Assembly: GCF_030380735.1 (NCBI RefSeq)
Contig: NZ_JAUDRZ010000003.1
Coordinates: forward strand, 62,001 to 126,000
Length of the DNA: 64,000 nucleotides
Origin: Rhizobium sp. S152
GTDB taxonomy: Bacteria > Pseudomonadota > Alphaproteobacteria > Rhizobiales > Rhizobiaceae
Direction of reading: 5' to 3'
Positions 35,242 through 43,738 of this stretch are shown here, one piece after another. How positions within the stretch are numbered: the first letter of the stretch is position 1; each line of letters starts with the position of its first letter. Under the pieces are notes generated by a model. The model was not told where the DNA came from. It was given only the letters and a program-made list of their open reading frames with translations, and searched no databases. The translations under genes and the position numbers were made by a program.

Positions 35242-36009
35242 GTGGCATGCGACATGCGTGTCTTCACGCGAGCGAGCGAGACTGTCGTGCAATCAAATTC
35301 CGCCAATGCGAAAATCCTGATCGTCGAGGACGATTCCGAGATCGGCAGGCTGCTTGCGCTTGCCGTACAGGAAAACGGCATGATCCCGACTGTTGCCGAA
35401 GACGGGCATGTGATGAATGCGCTGTTGCGCAGCAACGAGTTCGATCTGATCATTCTGGATGTGATGCTGCCCGGCGAAGACGGATTGAGCATATGTCGGC
35501 GAATCCGCTCGGAAAAAACGACGCCGATCATCCTCCTGACCGCGCTTGGCGAGGAAGTAGATCGCATCGTGGGGCTGGAGGTCGGTGCCGATGACTACGT
35601 CACGAAGCCCTTCAGTCCGCGAGAGGTCGTGGCTCGCATCAGAAGCCTGCTGCGGCGCGCCTCTTATGGGCTGGCGCATACGACGGTCCAGCGGACTCTG
35701 CGTTTTGAAGGCTGGCAGATCGATCCCCTACGGCGGCAGCTTCACGATCCGAGCAATGCCCGGGTCGCGCTGACGACGACGGAATTCGATCTCCTGCTTG
35801 CCTTCTGCCGCAATCCCGGCCGTGTAATCACACGCGAGGAACTCCTTTCGCTCACCCATACCGGGTTGGCGGGACCGATCGAACGCAGTGTCGACGTCCA
35901 CATCAGCCGCCTGCGCCAGAAGATCGAAACGGATCCCAAGAACCCGGTCCTGCTACAGACCGTCAGGCTAGGCGGCTACATGTTCACCGCCAGCGTCGAA
36001 CAGGCCTGA
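35242..36009 (+). CDS. OmpR-family response regulator
   Basis: 255 residues. Receiver with phospho-acceptor Asp73 (LIILDVMLPGEDG) and conserved Lys in YVTKPFSP. C-terminal winged helix (RVALTTTEFDLLLAFCRNPGRVITREELL, ERSVDVHISRLRQKI). A second ATG at 35254 is a possible start. The presumed partner kinase is the gene at 37169-38545, on the same strand beyond the oppositely oriented mipA-like gene. Likely targets are the RND operon, mipA, or both. Confidence 0.92.
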   Translation: MACDMRVFTRASETVVQSNSANAKILIVEDDSEIGRLLALAVQENGMIPTVAEDGHVMNALLRSNEFDLIILDVMLPGEDGLSICRRIRSEKTTPIILLTALGEEVDRIVGLEVGADDYVTKPFSPREVVARIRSLLRRASYGLAHTTVQRTLRFEGWQIDPLRRQLHDPSNARVALTTTEFDLLLAFCRNPGRVITREELLSLTHTGLAGPIERSVDVHISRLRQKIETDPKNPVLLQTVRLGGYMFTASVEQA

Positions 36010-36023
36010 ACGACCGCGTGACG

Positions 36024-36055
36024 AAAAAAGGCCCGGTGCGAGCCGGGCCCTTTCT
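36024..36055. terminator. Bidirectional rho-independent terminator
   Basis: GGCCCGG (36030-36036) and CCGGGCC (36043-36049) form a 7-bp GC stem with a 6-base loop. It has an A run on the left (36024-36029) and a short T run on the right (36051-36053). It lies between the convergent response-regulator and mipA-like genes and can serve both strands. Confidence 0.8.
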
Positions 36056-36071
36056 CGAAGTTTGCTGGGTT

Positions 36072-36920
36072 TTAGAACTTGTAGCCAACGAAGAGCGAGG
36101 TCGAGGGCTGAACCTTTTCCTCAACGATCGGGCTATCGGCGGCATCACCGGTAAGAAATCCGACCCCGGCTTCGCCACGCACCAACCAGTTCTCGCTCAG
36201 CATGTAGATCGCCGAAGCGGAGACATCGACACGCTTCAGGCCGGCTTCCGCTTTGTATTGCGCTAGGCCTGACCGGGCGGATTGGGCTGCATCGACGCCG
36301 AAATAGCTCTCCATGTGCTTGTCGTTGGCGACAACCGCTTCGACGCTTGCGCCAAGGATGAGGCGCTCGGTTACCGGCGCCTGATATTCGGCACCGAACG
36401 TTCCGATCAAGCTTTCGCTACCGCCGATCGTTTGGTCGATGGCGGCATAGACTTCAAGACCGTTCCAGTTGTAGGACGCCTTGGCGCCCACCGTGGCGGC
36501 AAAGTCTATATTGCCAAGGCCTTTCAGGCGGTCGGCATCGTCTTCGTCGCGGCCGCCTTCATATCCGACGTTACCCGAGAGCGCGAAGCCGTCATGCCGG
36601 AATGGCGTGATTGTGATGCCACGCGGATCAATCTCCAGCCAATCGCCATAGGTGAACACGGCGAAGGGGACAGGGGAAATTTCGAACTTGTCACCGCCTT
36701 CATATTCCGGTTCGTAGATCGCACCGGCGCCGACGATCAAGCTCCAGTCCCGCTGGTCCTTCTCATTGGTGAACCGCTTCTGATCGAAGGCTGGTTCCGG
36801 CGGTTGTTCCGAAAGGCTTGCATCGGCGGCAAGCGCGGACGCGCCTGCGTCCGCGAGAAGCAATGAGACCGATAAGGCGCTTGCAAGAAGGCGCCGGTCA
36901 GTCCGTTGGGTAAAAGACAT
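36072..36920 (-). CDS. MipA/OmpV-family outer membrane protein
   Basis: About 282 residues from the ATG at 36920, which follows GGAG. The upstream ATG at 36977 would put 19 odd residues before the signal peptide. Signal peptide LLASALSVSLLLADAGASALA, cleaved near residue 32. The mature beta-barrel contains the family pattern WSLIVGAGAIYEPEYEGGDKFEISPVP and ends in LFVGYKF with a C-terminal Phe, the barrel insertion signal. MipA proteins are scaffolds for murein enzymes or adhesin/porin-like proteins. It lies between the genes of a two-component pair and is probably under its control. Confidence 0.88.
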   Translation of the reverse strand: MSFTQRTDRRLLASALSVSLLLADAGASALAADASLSEQPPEPAFDQKRFTNEKDQRDWSLIVGAGAIYEPEYEGGDKFEISPVPFAVFTYGDWLEIDPRGITITPFRHDGFALSGNVGYEGGRDEDDADRLKGLGNIDFAATVGAKASYNWNGLEVYAAIDQTIGGSESLIGTFGAEYQAPVTERLILGASVEAVVANDKHMESYFGVDAAQSARSGLAQYKAEAGLKRVDVSASAIYMLSENWLVRGEAGVGFLTGDAADSPIVEEKVQPSTSLFVGYKF

Positions 36921-37168
36921 GGGTGCTCCAGTGATTTGACACGGACGCTCAGAGATGGCGCACCGTGCATGCGACATGTCTCTCCTGTCACGAACGGAGC
37001 TTGCTCCGCGTGTTGTTGTGTTACGCTTTGTTGCGGGCTAAGCCGCGGCGCCGTTGCCGGACAGGAAAAGACGCGCCGCAACAAATCTTAATGTCCATTT
37101 CCCGCCATCGTCATTATTGTCCGGCGATTGCCGATTGCCGGTTATGGAAGGTTTGCAGGTTTCGCGTG

Positions 37169-38545
37169 ATGCAGAAGACGAAAGCCCTGAAGAGCTATTC
37201 CAGCGGTTCGACGATTTCCCGGCTGCTGCGGTGGGGTGCGACGATTCACGGCCAGATCACGGGCGTCATCCTTGCCTGCCTCGTCATCGCTTTCGTCATC
37301 GGCTCCACATTGGAACGGCGAGTGCGGGAGGAATACAGCGCGCCGGATCTCGAGGGGATGTCGGCGCGGATTTCGGCGATCGCGCTGGTGCTTGCGAAAG
37401 CAACGCCGCAGGAGCGGGACATCATCGTTGCGGCGGCCAATCGCAACGACCAAAACCTTGTCCTGCAACCGATCTCGTATTTCGCCGATTTCGCAACGTG
37501 GTCGCCGGACGAACCTTTCATCCAGCGGCTCATCGACCGACTATTGCCGCCGGAAGACTATCCTGTCCCTTATGGTGGCTGGCGCACCTTCGTCGACGGG
37601 AAACGCGTGCTTGCGGCCCAGGTTGATGACCAGACGCTGATTGTCACGGAACTGCTGCCGGAAAGCTTCCTGCGCAACGATGCCTTAAGGTTCGGCTCAA
37701 ACTATCTCGTCGCGACCGTCACCCTGATCATCCTCTTCTCCGTCTTCGCCGTGTGGGCCATCACCAGTCCGTTGAGACGCATCTCGGCTGCGGCCATGAA
37801 GGCGGATATCTCGCTGGGGCCGGCCGTCTTCGAGGAACGCGGCAGTGTCGAGATCGTAGCGCTCGCGCGCGCTCTGAACAGCATGCAACAGCGCATCTCA
37901 ACCATGGTCGAGGCGCGCACGCGGATGTTGCGCGGCATCAGCCATGATCTGCGCACGCCACTGACTCGTCTGCGGCTGCGTGCGGAGCGGGTTGGCGAAA
38001 GCGAGGTACGGGATGCGCTCCTGATCGATATCGAACGGATCGATCGCCTCCTCAAGGAAAGCCTGGGCTATCTGCGTGACAACCACCAGCGCGAGGCGGG
38101 GCAGCGCGCGGACATTGCCTCGGTATTGCAAACCGTTTGCGATGAGTTTTCCGACATGGGGCATGCCGTCCAGTATTGGGGACCGTCGCGCATGGTGGCC
38201 AGCTTCAAGCCTCTGGCGCTGACACGTGCCATCACCAATCTCTGCGAGAACGCGGTCAAGTTCGGCACAAATGTCGAAGTCGAACTACTGGCGGCCGACG
38301 ACCTCGTGATCATAGAGGTAAAGGATGATGGTCCCGGCATTCCAGAGGAATATCGCAGCCGGGTAATGGAGCCTTTCTTCAAGGTCGATGCCGCGCGCCG
38401 AGGCACCAATGCGGGCTTTGGCCTCGGTCTGTCCATTGTGGCCGAGATTATTCAGGCACATCACGGGAAACTTGAACTGCTTGAGCGTTATCCCAAGGGC
38501 CTGATTGTCAGATTGACCTTTCAGAGCAATGAGATGGCCGGGTGA
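37169..38545 (+). CDS. Sensor histidine kinase (EnvZ-like)
   Basis: About 458 residues from the ATG at 37169; longer in-frame starts extend into unlikely coding sequence upstream. TM1 at about residues 30-48 (ITGVILACLVIAFVIGS), periplasmic sensor of about 130 residues, and TM2 around LVATVTLIILFSVFAVWAI. HAMP follows, then H-box ISHDLRTPLTRLRL with His259, N-box ITNLCENAVKF, and G-boxes DDGPGIP and GFGLGLSIV. Same strand as the OmpR-type regulator at 35242, from which it is separated by the mipA-like gene. The ligand is unknown. Confidence 0.9.
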   Translation: MQKTKALKSYSSGSTISRLLRWGATIHGQITGVILACLVIAFVIGSTLERRVREEYSAPDLEGMSARISAIALVLAKATPQERDIIVAAANRNDQNLVLQPISYFADFATWSPDEPFIQRLIDRLLPPEDYPVPYGGWRTFVDGKRVLAAQVDDQTLIVTELLPESFLRNDALRFGSNYLVATVTLIILFSVFAVWAITSPLRRISAAAMKADISLGPAVFEERGSVEIVALARALNSMQQRISTMVEARTRMLRGISHDLRTPLTRLRLRAERVGESEVRDALLIDIERIDRLLKESLGYLRDNHQREAGQRADIASVLQTVCDEFSDMGHAVQYWGPSRMVASFKPLALTRAITNLCENAVKFGTNVEVELLAADDLVIIEVKDDGPGIPEEYRSRVMEPFFKVDAARRGTNAGFGLGLSIVAEIIQAHHGKLELLERYPKGLIVRLTFQSNEMAG

Positions 38546-38904
38546 GATTAGCCTGTAGAACAGTCACGCCATCAATGTGCAAAGGTCGGCGCCAACGATA
38601 CTTCAGCTGTCGCACGCGCTTTCGATGAACGCGGCGAATTGTCGTGATGGTCGACGCCATCCCGCCCGCTCCTCGCCTACGCCCACGAAGGCTCTTCCAA
38701 GCGAATAGGAGCGTCGACATTGCTGTAAAAATAACAGATTTATCATTTCTGTTAAATTCAATAAAATATAGTAAAAACAATAGTTTGGATCAATCAATCC
38801 CTTCCTCTCGTGACTGACTTGTCCTTTTTTCTCGTTGACATAACAGGATTTGTAACATACCAAGTCCGCTAATCGGCCAATGGTCGTGGCAATGGAGGAG
38901 CCCA
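38546..38904. other. Intergenic region before the sugar-type ABC importer
   Basis: About 360 bp. The first half shows no recognisable gene. The second half is AT-rich and holds an inverted operator-like element (38733-38753). At 38843-38854 lies the related ACAGGATTTGTA, one base longer in its core. The start codon at 38905 is preceded by GGAGG at 38894-38898. Confidence 0.6.
38733..38753. promoter_or_regulatory. Operator-like inverted repeat, AACAGA-N9-TCTGTT
   Basis: AACAGA and TCTGTT form a perfect inverted repeat with 9 bases between. The left part includes ACAGATTTAT, the exact reverse complement of ATAAATCTGT found before the ATPase gene at 52133 and one base from ACAAATCTGT at 43510 and 52225. 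It lies 150 bp upstream of the importer operon. The likely regulator is the GntR-type protein encoded at 42174-42926 (inference). Confidence 0.55.
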
Positions 38905-40167
38905 ATGAATTCGATTAGTCGCAGAAGTTTGCTTAAGACGGCAGCCGGTGGCGCCGCCACGGTCGCCGCGTCAACTCTTTTTAATATCAGGCCTTCGATT
39001 GCTGCCGCACCAGTTCAATTCGTGTCGCAGCGCTATCCTGCGGTCGAACTCTTCGCTGAAAAGCTGAAGGCGGCAGCCGGCGATACGGCGATCAATATCC
39101 AGTTGATGCCATACTCGAAGATGATCGAACTTGTATCGATCGCGCTGTCCTCCGGCGCGGATACGATCGATGTGATGTACACCAACGAGGTCACGACGGT
39201 GAACTATGCCAAGAGTGGCTGGTTGCGACCGTTGAATGATCTATGGGATCGCTTCAAGACTGAATTCGATCTCGACGACTTCGATCCGAAGGTCGTCGAT
39301 AACCTCTCGGTCGATGGAAACATCTACGCGATTCCGCTCTCGGCGATGGGCAATTTCCTCTTCTATCGGAAGGACTTGATGGAAGAGAAAGGACTGAAGG
39401 CGCCTGCCACGATCGCCGATTATGTGCAGGCTGCAGCCAACCTGAAGAAGGGACCTGTCGCGGGAACTACGCTGACGCTACGTCCCGCGGACTATATGCT
39501 CAACGAGGCGCACTGGTATCTGCATGCGTTGGCCGACGGTTGGTTCGACGACAAATACAATCCGGTTTTCAACTCCGACAAAGCCGTTGCCGCCATCGAA
39601 CTCCTTCGCGACGCGGCCAAGAGCGCACAGCCGAGCTACACATCGGCGTCCAACGACGAGGCGAACCTTGCGCTGCAGATCGGCGCGGCCGCGATGGGGC
39701 CGCTGTGGCCGACGCGTGCGCCATCGATGGACGACCCCAAGCGCTCGCGCGTGGTCGGAAAAATCGACTTTGCGCCGCTGCCATCGGGACATGGTCGGAT
39801 CGTGCAGGACGGATTTTCGATTTCGAAGTTCAGCAAGCAGGACCCGGAAGTCATGTTCCGGATGCTGGCGGCAGCGCTCAACAAGTCGAACGCTACCGAG
39901 ATCGCATCTCTTGTCACGCCGGCAAGGATCAGCCTCAGAAATGACGCGTCGCTGAAGGCAAAGTTCCGCTATTACCCGGCCGCCATCGAAGCGCTTCAGA
40001 CGGCAACCTCCTATCCGCGTATCCCGGAATGGTATGCGCTGGGCGACGGCTTGAGCCGCCATCTTCTGCGCGCCGTCACGGGCGAGGCGCCCGTCAAGGA
40101 CGCGCTCGACCAGGCCGCGTCCGAAACGACGTCTTTCCTCAAGGATCGCGGATACTATCGCGGATGA
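38905..40167 (+). CDS. Carbohydrate-type ABC transporter substrate-binding protein
   Basis: Family 1 extracellular solute-binding protein, 420 residues. Tat-type signal SRRSLLKTAAGGAATVAAST, mature start near residue 35. Binding-protein features include DTIDVMYTNEVTTVNYAKSGWLRPLND, YAIPLSAMGNFLFYRKDLMEEKGL and AAMGPLWPTRAPSM. First gene of a three-gene importer operon, overlapping the first permease by 4 bp. The ligand is unknown. The sugar dehydrogenase and isomerase genes nearby suggest a sugar, sugar acid or polyol. Confidence 0.9.
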   Translation: MNSISRRSLLKTAAGGAATVAASTLFNIRPSIAAAPVQFVSQRYPAVELFAEKLKAAAGDTAINIQLMPYSKMIELVSIALSSGADTIDVMYTNEVTTVNYAKSGWLRPLNDLWDRFKTEFDLDDFDPKVVDNLSVDGNIYAIPLSAMGNFLFYRKDLMEEKGLKAPATIADYVQAAANLKKGPVAGTTLTLRPADYMLNEAHWYLHALADGWFDDKYNPVFNSDKAVAAIELLRDAAKSAQPSYTSASNDEANLALQIGAAAMGPLWPTRAPSMDDPKRSRVVGKIDFAPLPSGHGRIVQDGFSISKFSKQDPEVMFRMLAAALNKSNATEIASLVTPARISLRNDASLKAKFRYYPAAIEALQTATSYPRIPEWYALGDGLSRHLLRAVTGEAPVKDALDQAASETTSFLKDRGYYRG

Positions 40168-41105
40168 ATATGTCCAGTACCGAACTCGCCACACGTCACA
40201 CGCCGCGTGTGGATGCGCGGCAAAAGGGATCGAAGGCGCCAGCCTTCGATCCTCACTATCTGTTTCTGATCCCGAGCGCGCTCACGCTGATCGCGGTTCT
40301 GCTCTTTCCGATCTGTTACACCGTTTACCTCAGCTTCTTTGATCACAACCTCAACACCGGTTCAAACACCTTTATCGGCTTCGGCAACTACATCGCCTTG
40401 CTGTCGGAAGGACGCGTCTGGTCGTCGCTTGCGAGAACGATCCTGATTGCGGGAACGGCTGTTGTCATCGAAATCGTGCTTGGACTTTTTGTCGCCTATG
40501 GGTTCTACAACCTCGTACGTGGCGCCAAAACGCTCAACCTCCTTTTCTTCGTGCCGCAGGTCATCACGCCTGTGGTGGCCGCGGTGTTCTTCCGCTGGGT
40601 CTTTATCGGTCAGTTCGGCTTGATTGCTGCAACCCTTGCGGGCTACGGCATCGAAGCGCCCGACTTTCTGGGCACGGCATTCTGGGCGCCGATCACCGTC
40701 ATTTGGGCTGATGTCTGGCAGTTCACGCCACTGGTTGTCCTGATCCTGTATTCCGCGATGCTTGGCGTCGACGAAAGCCAGCTTGAAGCGGCGCGCATCG
40801 ACGGGGCGGGCGCGATCATGCTGCTGCGTCGTATCGTCGTTCCTGCGATCAAGCCGTTCATCATGTTTGCGTTCTTGATCCGCATGATGGACGCTTTCCG
40901 GTATTTCGACTCGATCTATGTACTGACGGCCGGCGGACCAGGCACGGCGACCGAAACAATCACGATGTATACCTATGTCCTGGCATTCAGGCTGCTCGAT
41001 TCCGGCAAGGCATCGGCGCTCGGCGTGCTGACGTTGCTTTTCCTTTGCGCTGTGACAGCAATCGTCTTTGCCTTCAATCGCTTCTTCTCAAGGAGGTCGT
41101 CGTGA
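40164..41105 (+). CDS. Sugar-type ABC transporter permease 1
   Basis: MalF/UgpA-type inner-membrane permease, 313 residues, six TM helices (first FLIPSALTLIAVLLFPICYTVY). The EAA loop is ESQLEAARIDGAGAIMLLRRIVVPAIKP. The ATG at 40164 overlaps the stop of the binding-protein gene (ATGA), so translation is coupled. Partner of the permease at 41102. Confidence 0.92.
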   Translation: MNMSSTELATRHTPRVDARQKGSKAPAFDPHYLFLIPSALTLIAVLLFPICYTVYLSFFDHNLNTGSNTFIGFGNYIALLSEGRVWSSLARTILIAGTAVVIEIVLGLFVAYGFYNLVRGAKTLNLLFFVPQVITPVVAAVFFRWVFIGQFGLIAATLAGYGIEAPDFLGTAFWAPITVIWADVWQFTPLVVLILYSAMLGVDESQLEAARIDGAGAIMLLRRIVVPAIKPFIMFAFLIRMMDAFRYFDSIYVLTAGGPGTATETITMYTYVLAFRLLDSGKASALGVLTLLFLCAVTAIVFAFNRFFSRRSS

Positions 41106-41929
41106 AACGCGCGTCCCTGCGTTACCAACTCCCGCTATTCGTCGCTTTGGCGGGGCTGACGGTCGTCAATCTCATTCCTGTCATCTGGGCGCTTCTGATC
41201 TCGCTCAAGCAGCCGGTGGACGCGTTCGCTGTTCCGCCGAGCCTCATCTTTGAACCCACACTGGAATTCCACTACGAGATCTGGTTTGAGCGGGGTCTCC
41301 TCGGCTACCTCGTAAACTCACTGATCATATCGGCGGGCACGGTTGTTGTTTCCGTAACTTGCGGGACGCTTGCAGCCTATGGATTGACGCGTATCCGGGC
41401 AGGACGTGTTCAGGCCATCCTGATAGGCCTTATGGCGGTGCGCATGATCCCGCACCTTTTGCTGGCGATTCCATTCTTTGTGCTCGCACGATACTTCGGC
41501 CTAATCGACACGCATTTTGTCATGATCCTTGCGCTGGTCGCGATCAATCAGCCGTTTACGATCTGGCTGATGAAGGGCTTTTTCGATGACGTGCCGAAGG
41601 AGCTTTACGAGGCGGCGACCGTCGATGGCTGCAGCATCTGGCAGGCCTTCTACAAGGTCGCGCTTCCGGTGGTGCGCCCGGGCATCTGGGTCGCCGCACT
41701 CTTCAGCTTCCTTTTGTCCTACAACGAGTTCCTTCTGGCGCTCGTCCTCACCGGTCCGAACTCCAAGACCTTGCCGGTGGCAATCTCCGAATACGGCGCG
41801 GAAGACATCACCTACTGGTCGTTGTCGGCAGCCGGATCGATTGGAATCATCCTTCCCGTGCTGTTGTTCATGGGCGTCCTCCAGCGACAACTCGTCCGCG
41901 GCTTTGCTGCAGGTGCCGTCAAGGGATAA
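41102..41929 (+). CDS. Sugar-type ABC transporter permease 2
   Basis: MalG/UgpE-type permease, 275 residues, six TM helices. The EAA loop is KELYEAATVDGCSIWQAFYKVALPVVRPG. The GTG at 41102 overlaps the upstream TGA (GTGA) and has AAGGAGG just upstream; longer starts are inside the previous gene. The importer operon ends here with a terminator at 41968. The matching ATPase is probably the gene at 51054-52133, which carries the same operator-like motif. Confidence 0.92.
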   Translation: MKRASLRYQLPLFVALAGLTVVNLIPVIWALLISLKQPVDAFAVPPSLIFEPTLEFHYEIWFERGLLGYLVNSLIISAGTVVVSVTCGTLAAYGLTRIRAGRVQAILIGLMAVRMIPHLLLAIPFFVLARYFGLIDTHFVMILALVAINQPFTIWLMKGFFDDVPKELYEAATVDGCSIWQAFYKVALPVVRPGIWVAALFSFLLSYNEFLLALVLTGPNSKTLPVAISEYGAEDITYWSLSAAGSIGIILPVLLFMGVLQRQLVRGFAAGAVKG

Positions 41930-41967
41930 CGGCAGAGGCGGTTCGCCGCGCAGGATTGGCAATGAAA

Positions 41968-41996
41968 GCCTCCGGCCTCAAGCCGGAGGTTTCTTG
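41968..41996 (+). terminator. Rho-independent terminator of the importer operon
   Basis: CCTCCGGC (41969-41976) and GCCGGAGG (41982-41989) form a perfect 8-bp stem with loop CTCAA, followed by TTTCTT. It lies 39 bp after the permease stop. Confidence 0.85.
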
Positions 41997-42173
41997 CCTG
42001 AAGGGACCCTGTGTTTGCGGAGCGATAGTTCGGCCCCGACGACGATGGGCGAGGCTGAAGTGAGCCACCAATAGATGGAGCGTTTTACCTCAAACCGAGA
42101 AAGGACAGCCGAAAATGAGAAAGCCGCCTGGCACGGTTTGCCTAAAGTGCCGTGGTCGCCGTCTCGACTCTCG

Positions 42174-42926
42174 TCAAAGAGGTGGGTTCTGTTCCCAAAA
42201 TGCGGCGCCGGAAGTGCCCTCTCCGAAGAATAGTCGGGCTTGCGCACTTTTGATGTGATACTGCATGCGGTCACGGGCCAGTTCGGAATTGCCGGCGCGG
42301 ATCGCATCGACGATTGCAGCATGGTCCGCCTGAACGCGTTCGATATTCTTGGCGGGCTGGGACATAAGAAGATTACGCGCAAGCTGAACGATGAATCTCA
42401 GGTCATTCGTCAGGCGCTCGAAAGCCTCGATAAAGAAGGCGTTGTCCGTCGCCGTCGCGATTGCCCGATGGAAACGAATATCTTCCTCTGTACCATCGGA
42501 CACCCGAGCATTTATGTTGCCGAGTTCATCGGCCGCATGCTCGATGGCTGCGAGCTGGATCGCCGTTCTCGTGCGCGCTGCGACGAAGGCGATTTCGCCC
42601 TCAAGCGCGACACGAAACTGATAGAGCTTCTGAACATCGGCGATGCTGGCGATCCTGCGGTCGTTCGACATAGCTGCAGGCTTGTGGCCATTGATCGTCG
42701 GAACGACGAAGCTTCCGGAGCCTTTTCGCGACTGTACAATGCCTTCGTCACGAAGCCTGCTGAGCGCTGTGCGCACAATTGGTCTGGAAACGCCGAACTG
42801 GGTGCAGATCTCCGCCTCGGAAGGCAGGCGGGCACCTGCACCCCATTTCCCCGAATTGATTTCCCGCATCATGTCCGCATAGAGGACATCGCTCAGTCTC
42901 GGCCGGTTTCCTGCACCTCTAGCCAT
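42174..42926 (-). CDS. GntR-family regulator, FadR subgroup
   Basis: 250 residues. N-terminal winged helix at about 12-75 (SDVLYADMMREINSGKWGAGARLPSEAEICTQF in outline, then SRPIVRTALSRLRDEGIV and KGSGSFV). C-terminal helical FCD effector domain with the metal/ligand-type residues in DIRFHRAIATATDN and ADHAAIVDAIRAGN. It is the only regulator gene between the importer operon and the catabolic genes. It is thus the best candidate to bind the ACAAATCTGT-type motifs of this locus. No such motif was seen in front of the gene itself. Confidence 0.92.
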   Translation of the reverse strand: MARGAGNRPRLSDVLYADMMREINSGKWGAGARLPSEAEICTQFGVSRPIVRTALSRLRDEGIVQSRKGSGSFVVPTINGHKPAAMSNDRRIASIADVQKLYQFRVALEGEIAFVAARTRTAIQLAAIEHAADELGNINARVSDGTEEDIRFHRAIATATDNAFFIEAFERLTNDLRFIVQLARNLLMSQPAKNIERVQADHAAIVDAIRAGNSELARDRMQYHIKSAQARLFFGEGTSGAAFWEQNPPL

Positions 42927-43040
42927 GTTTGATGCTCCACAGAGGACGTTTGGGGCGTCGCAAGCTAATTCGATGGTGAGATGTCATTTTCTCTCTCCGA
43001 CCCGAATCATCGGCCACGTTCGGTTGACTTTCCAACTATC

Positions 43041-43484
43041 TTATTGCTTGCGCTGAAGAATTTCTACAAGCAAGCCATTCGGATCCGCAGCATATACACC
43101 GGTATATCCGGCCAAGGCGCCCTCGGTGATGGTTGCGAGGCTACCTATGGCTCGCCCGCCGGCAGCTTCGACCCGGGCAAGGCAAGCAACGGGGTCATCC
43201 ACTCTGATGCACACGTGGCCGGTGCAATTGGCTGCGCTGTTGACCGGTGTAGCCTCCGACGGATCCCGATCGAGAAGTTCGAGAAACTCCAGATGCACAT
43301 CCTTACCGAAAAGATGAGCGATGCGCAGCTTGGCGCCAGCGATGCCGGTCATTTGTTCGACCCAGGGCGCAGTGCGCTCGACAACAGGGGTGGCTTCCAG
43401 GCCGATCTGCTTGGTCCAAAAATCCAGCGTGCGGTCAAGATCGCGCGTTATGAAACCAACGTGATCGAAATCGTTGTCTATCAA
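43041..43484 (-). CDS. VOC (glyoxalase/bleomycin resistance) superfamily protein
   Basis: 147 residues from TTG at 43484, chosen because GGAGA lies 6 bases upstream and homology begins at IDNDFDHVGFIT. An ATG at 43553 would add sequence that overlaps the promoter region. It has two beta-alpha-beta-beta-beta modules, with His in FDHVGF and in NCTGHVCIRVDDP and Glu near the C-terminus (LLVEILQRK) as possible metal ligands. It may be an epimerase, lyase or dioxygenase for the locus substrate. Divergent from the isomerase gene at 43739, with operator-like motifs between. Confidence 0.82.
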   Translation of the reverse strand: MIDNDFDHVGFITRDLDRTLDFWTKQIGLEATPVVERTAPWVEQMTGIAGAKLRIAHLFGKDVHLEFLELLDRDPSEATPVNSAANCTGHVCIRVDDPVACLARVEAAGGRAIGSLATITEGALAGYTGVYAADPNGLLVEILQRKQ

Positions 43485-43509
43485 TTCGACTCTCCATGTC
43501 TTAATAATC

Positions 43510-43519
43510 ACAAATCTGT
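43510..43519 (+). promoter_or_regulatory. Operator-like motif ACAAATCTGT
   Basis: Exact copy of the ACAAATCTGT element also found at 52225-52234. It lies 26 bp upstream of the VOC gene's start on the minus strand, within the divergent VOC-isomerase region. The core is a partial dyad (ACA-AATC-TGT). Confidence 0.55.
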
Positions 43520-43670
43520 AATTATAAATGCCACAGTCGGCACGATAAATCAAACTTGTTTCCGGCGCCGACCGGATCAGTGCCCCGTGGTTCGCCCCAT
43601 TAAGTCACCGTTTTCGCGACCGTCTCGCCGTCTTCTCCTGTTTTGAGGCGCAGGTTGATAAACAGCAAAA

Positions 43671-43697
43671 AATTACAACTTGACCAAATCTGTAATT
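43671..43697. promoter_or_regulatory. Inverted repeat AATTACA-N13-TGTAATT with embedded motif
   Basis: Perfect 7-bp arms separated by 13 bases. The right arm includes CCAAATCTGT (43684-43693), one base from the motif at 43510. It lies 41 bp before the isomerase gene start at 43739, a good position for a repressor site. Confidence 0.55.
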
Positions 43698-43738
43698 TCT
43701 CCTAGTCCTTTTCACCGTGACATTAGGGAAGAGGCAGG

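Noticed and set aside
36965..37168. Upstream extension of the histidine kinase start
   Set aside because: The extra 68 residues are Cys/Arg-rich, not kinase-like, and would overlap the mipA promoter; ATG 37169 leads directly into TM1.
41997..42173. Possible mobile-element end between the importer terminator and the GntR gene
   Set aside because: Some short translations looked familiar, but no transposase motif or terminal repeat could be shown.
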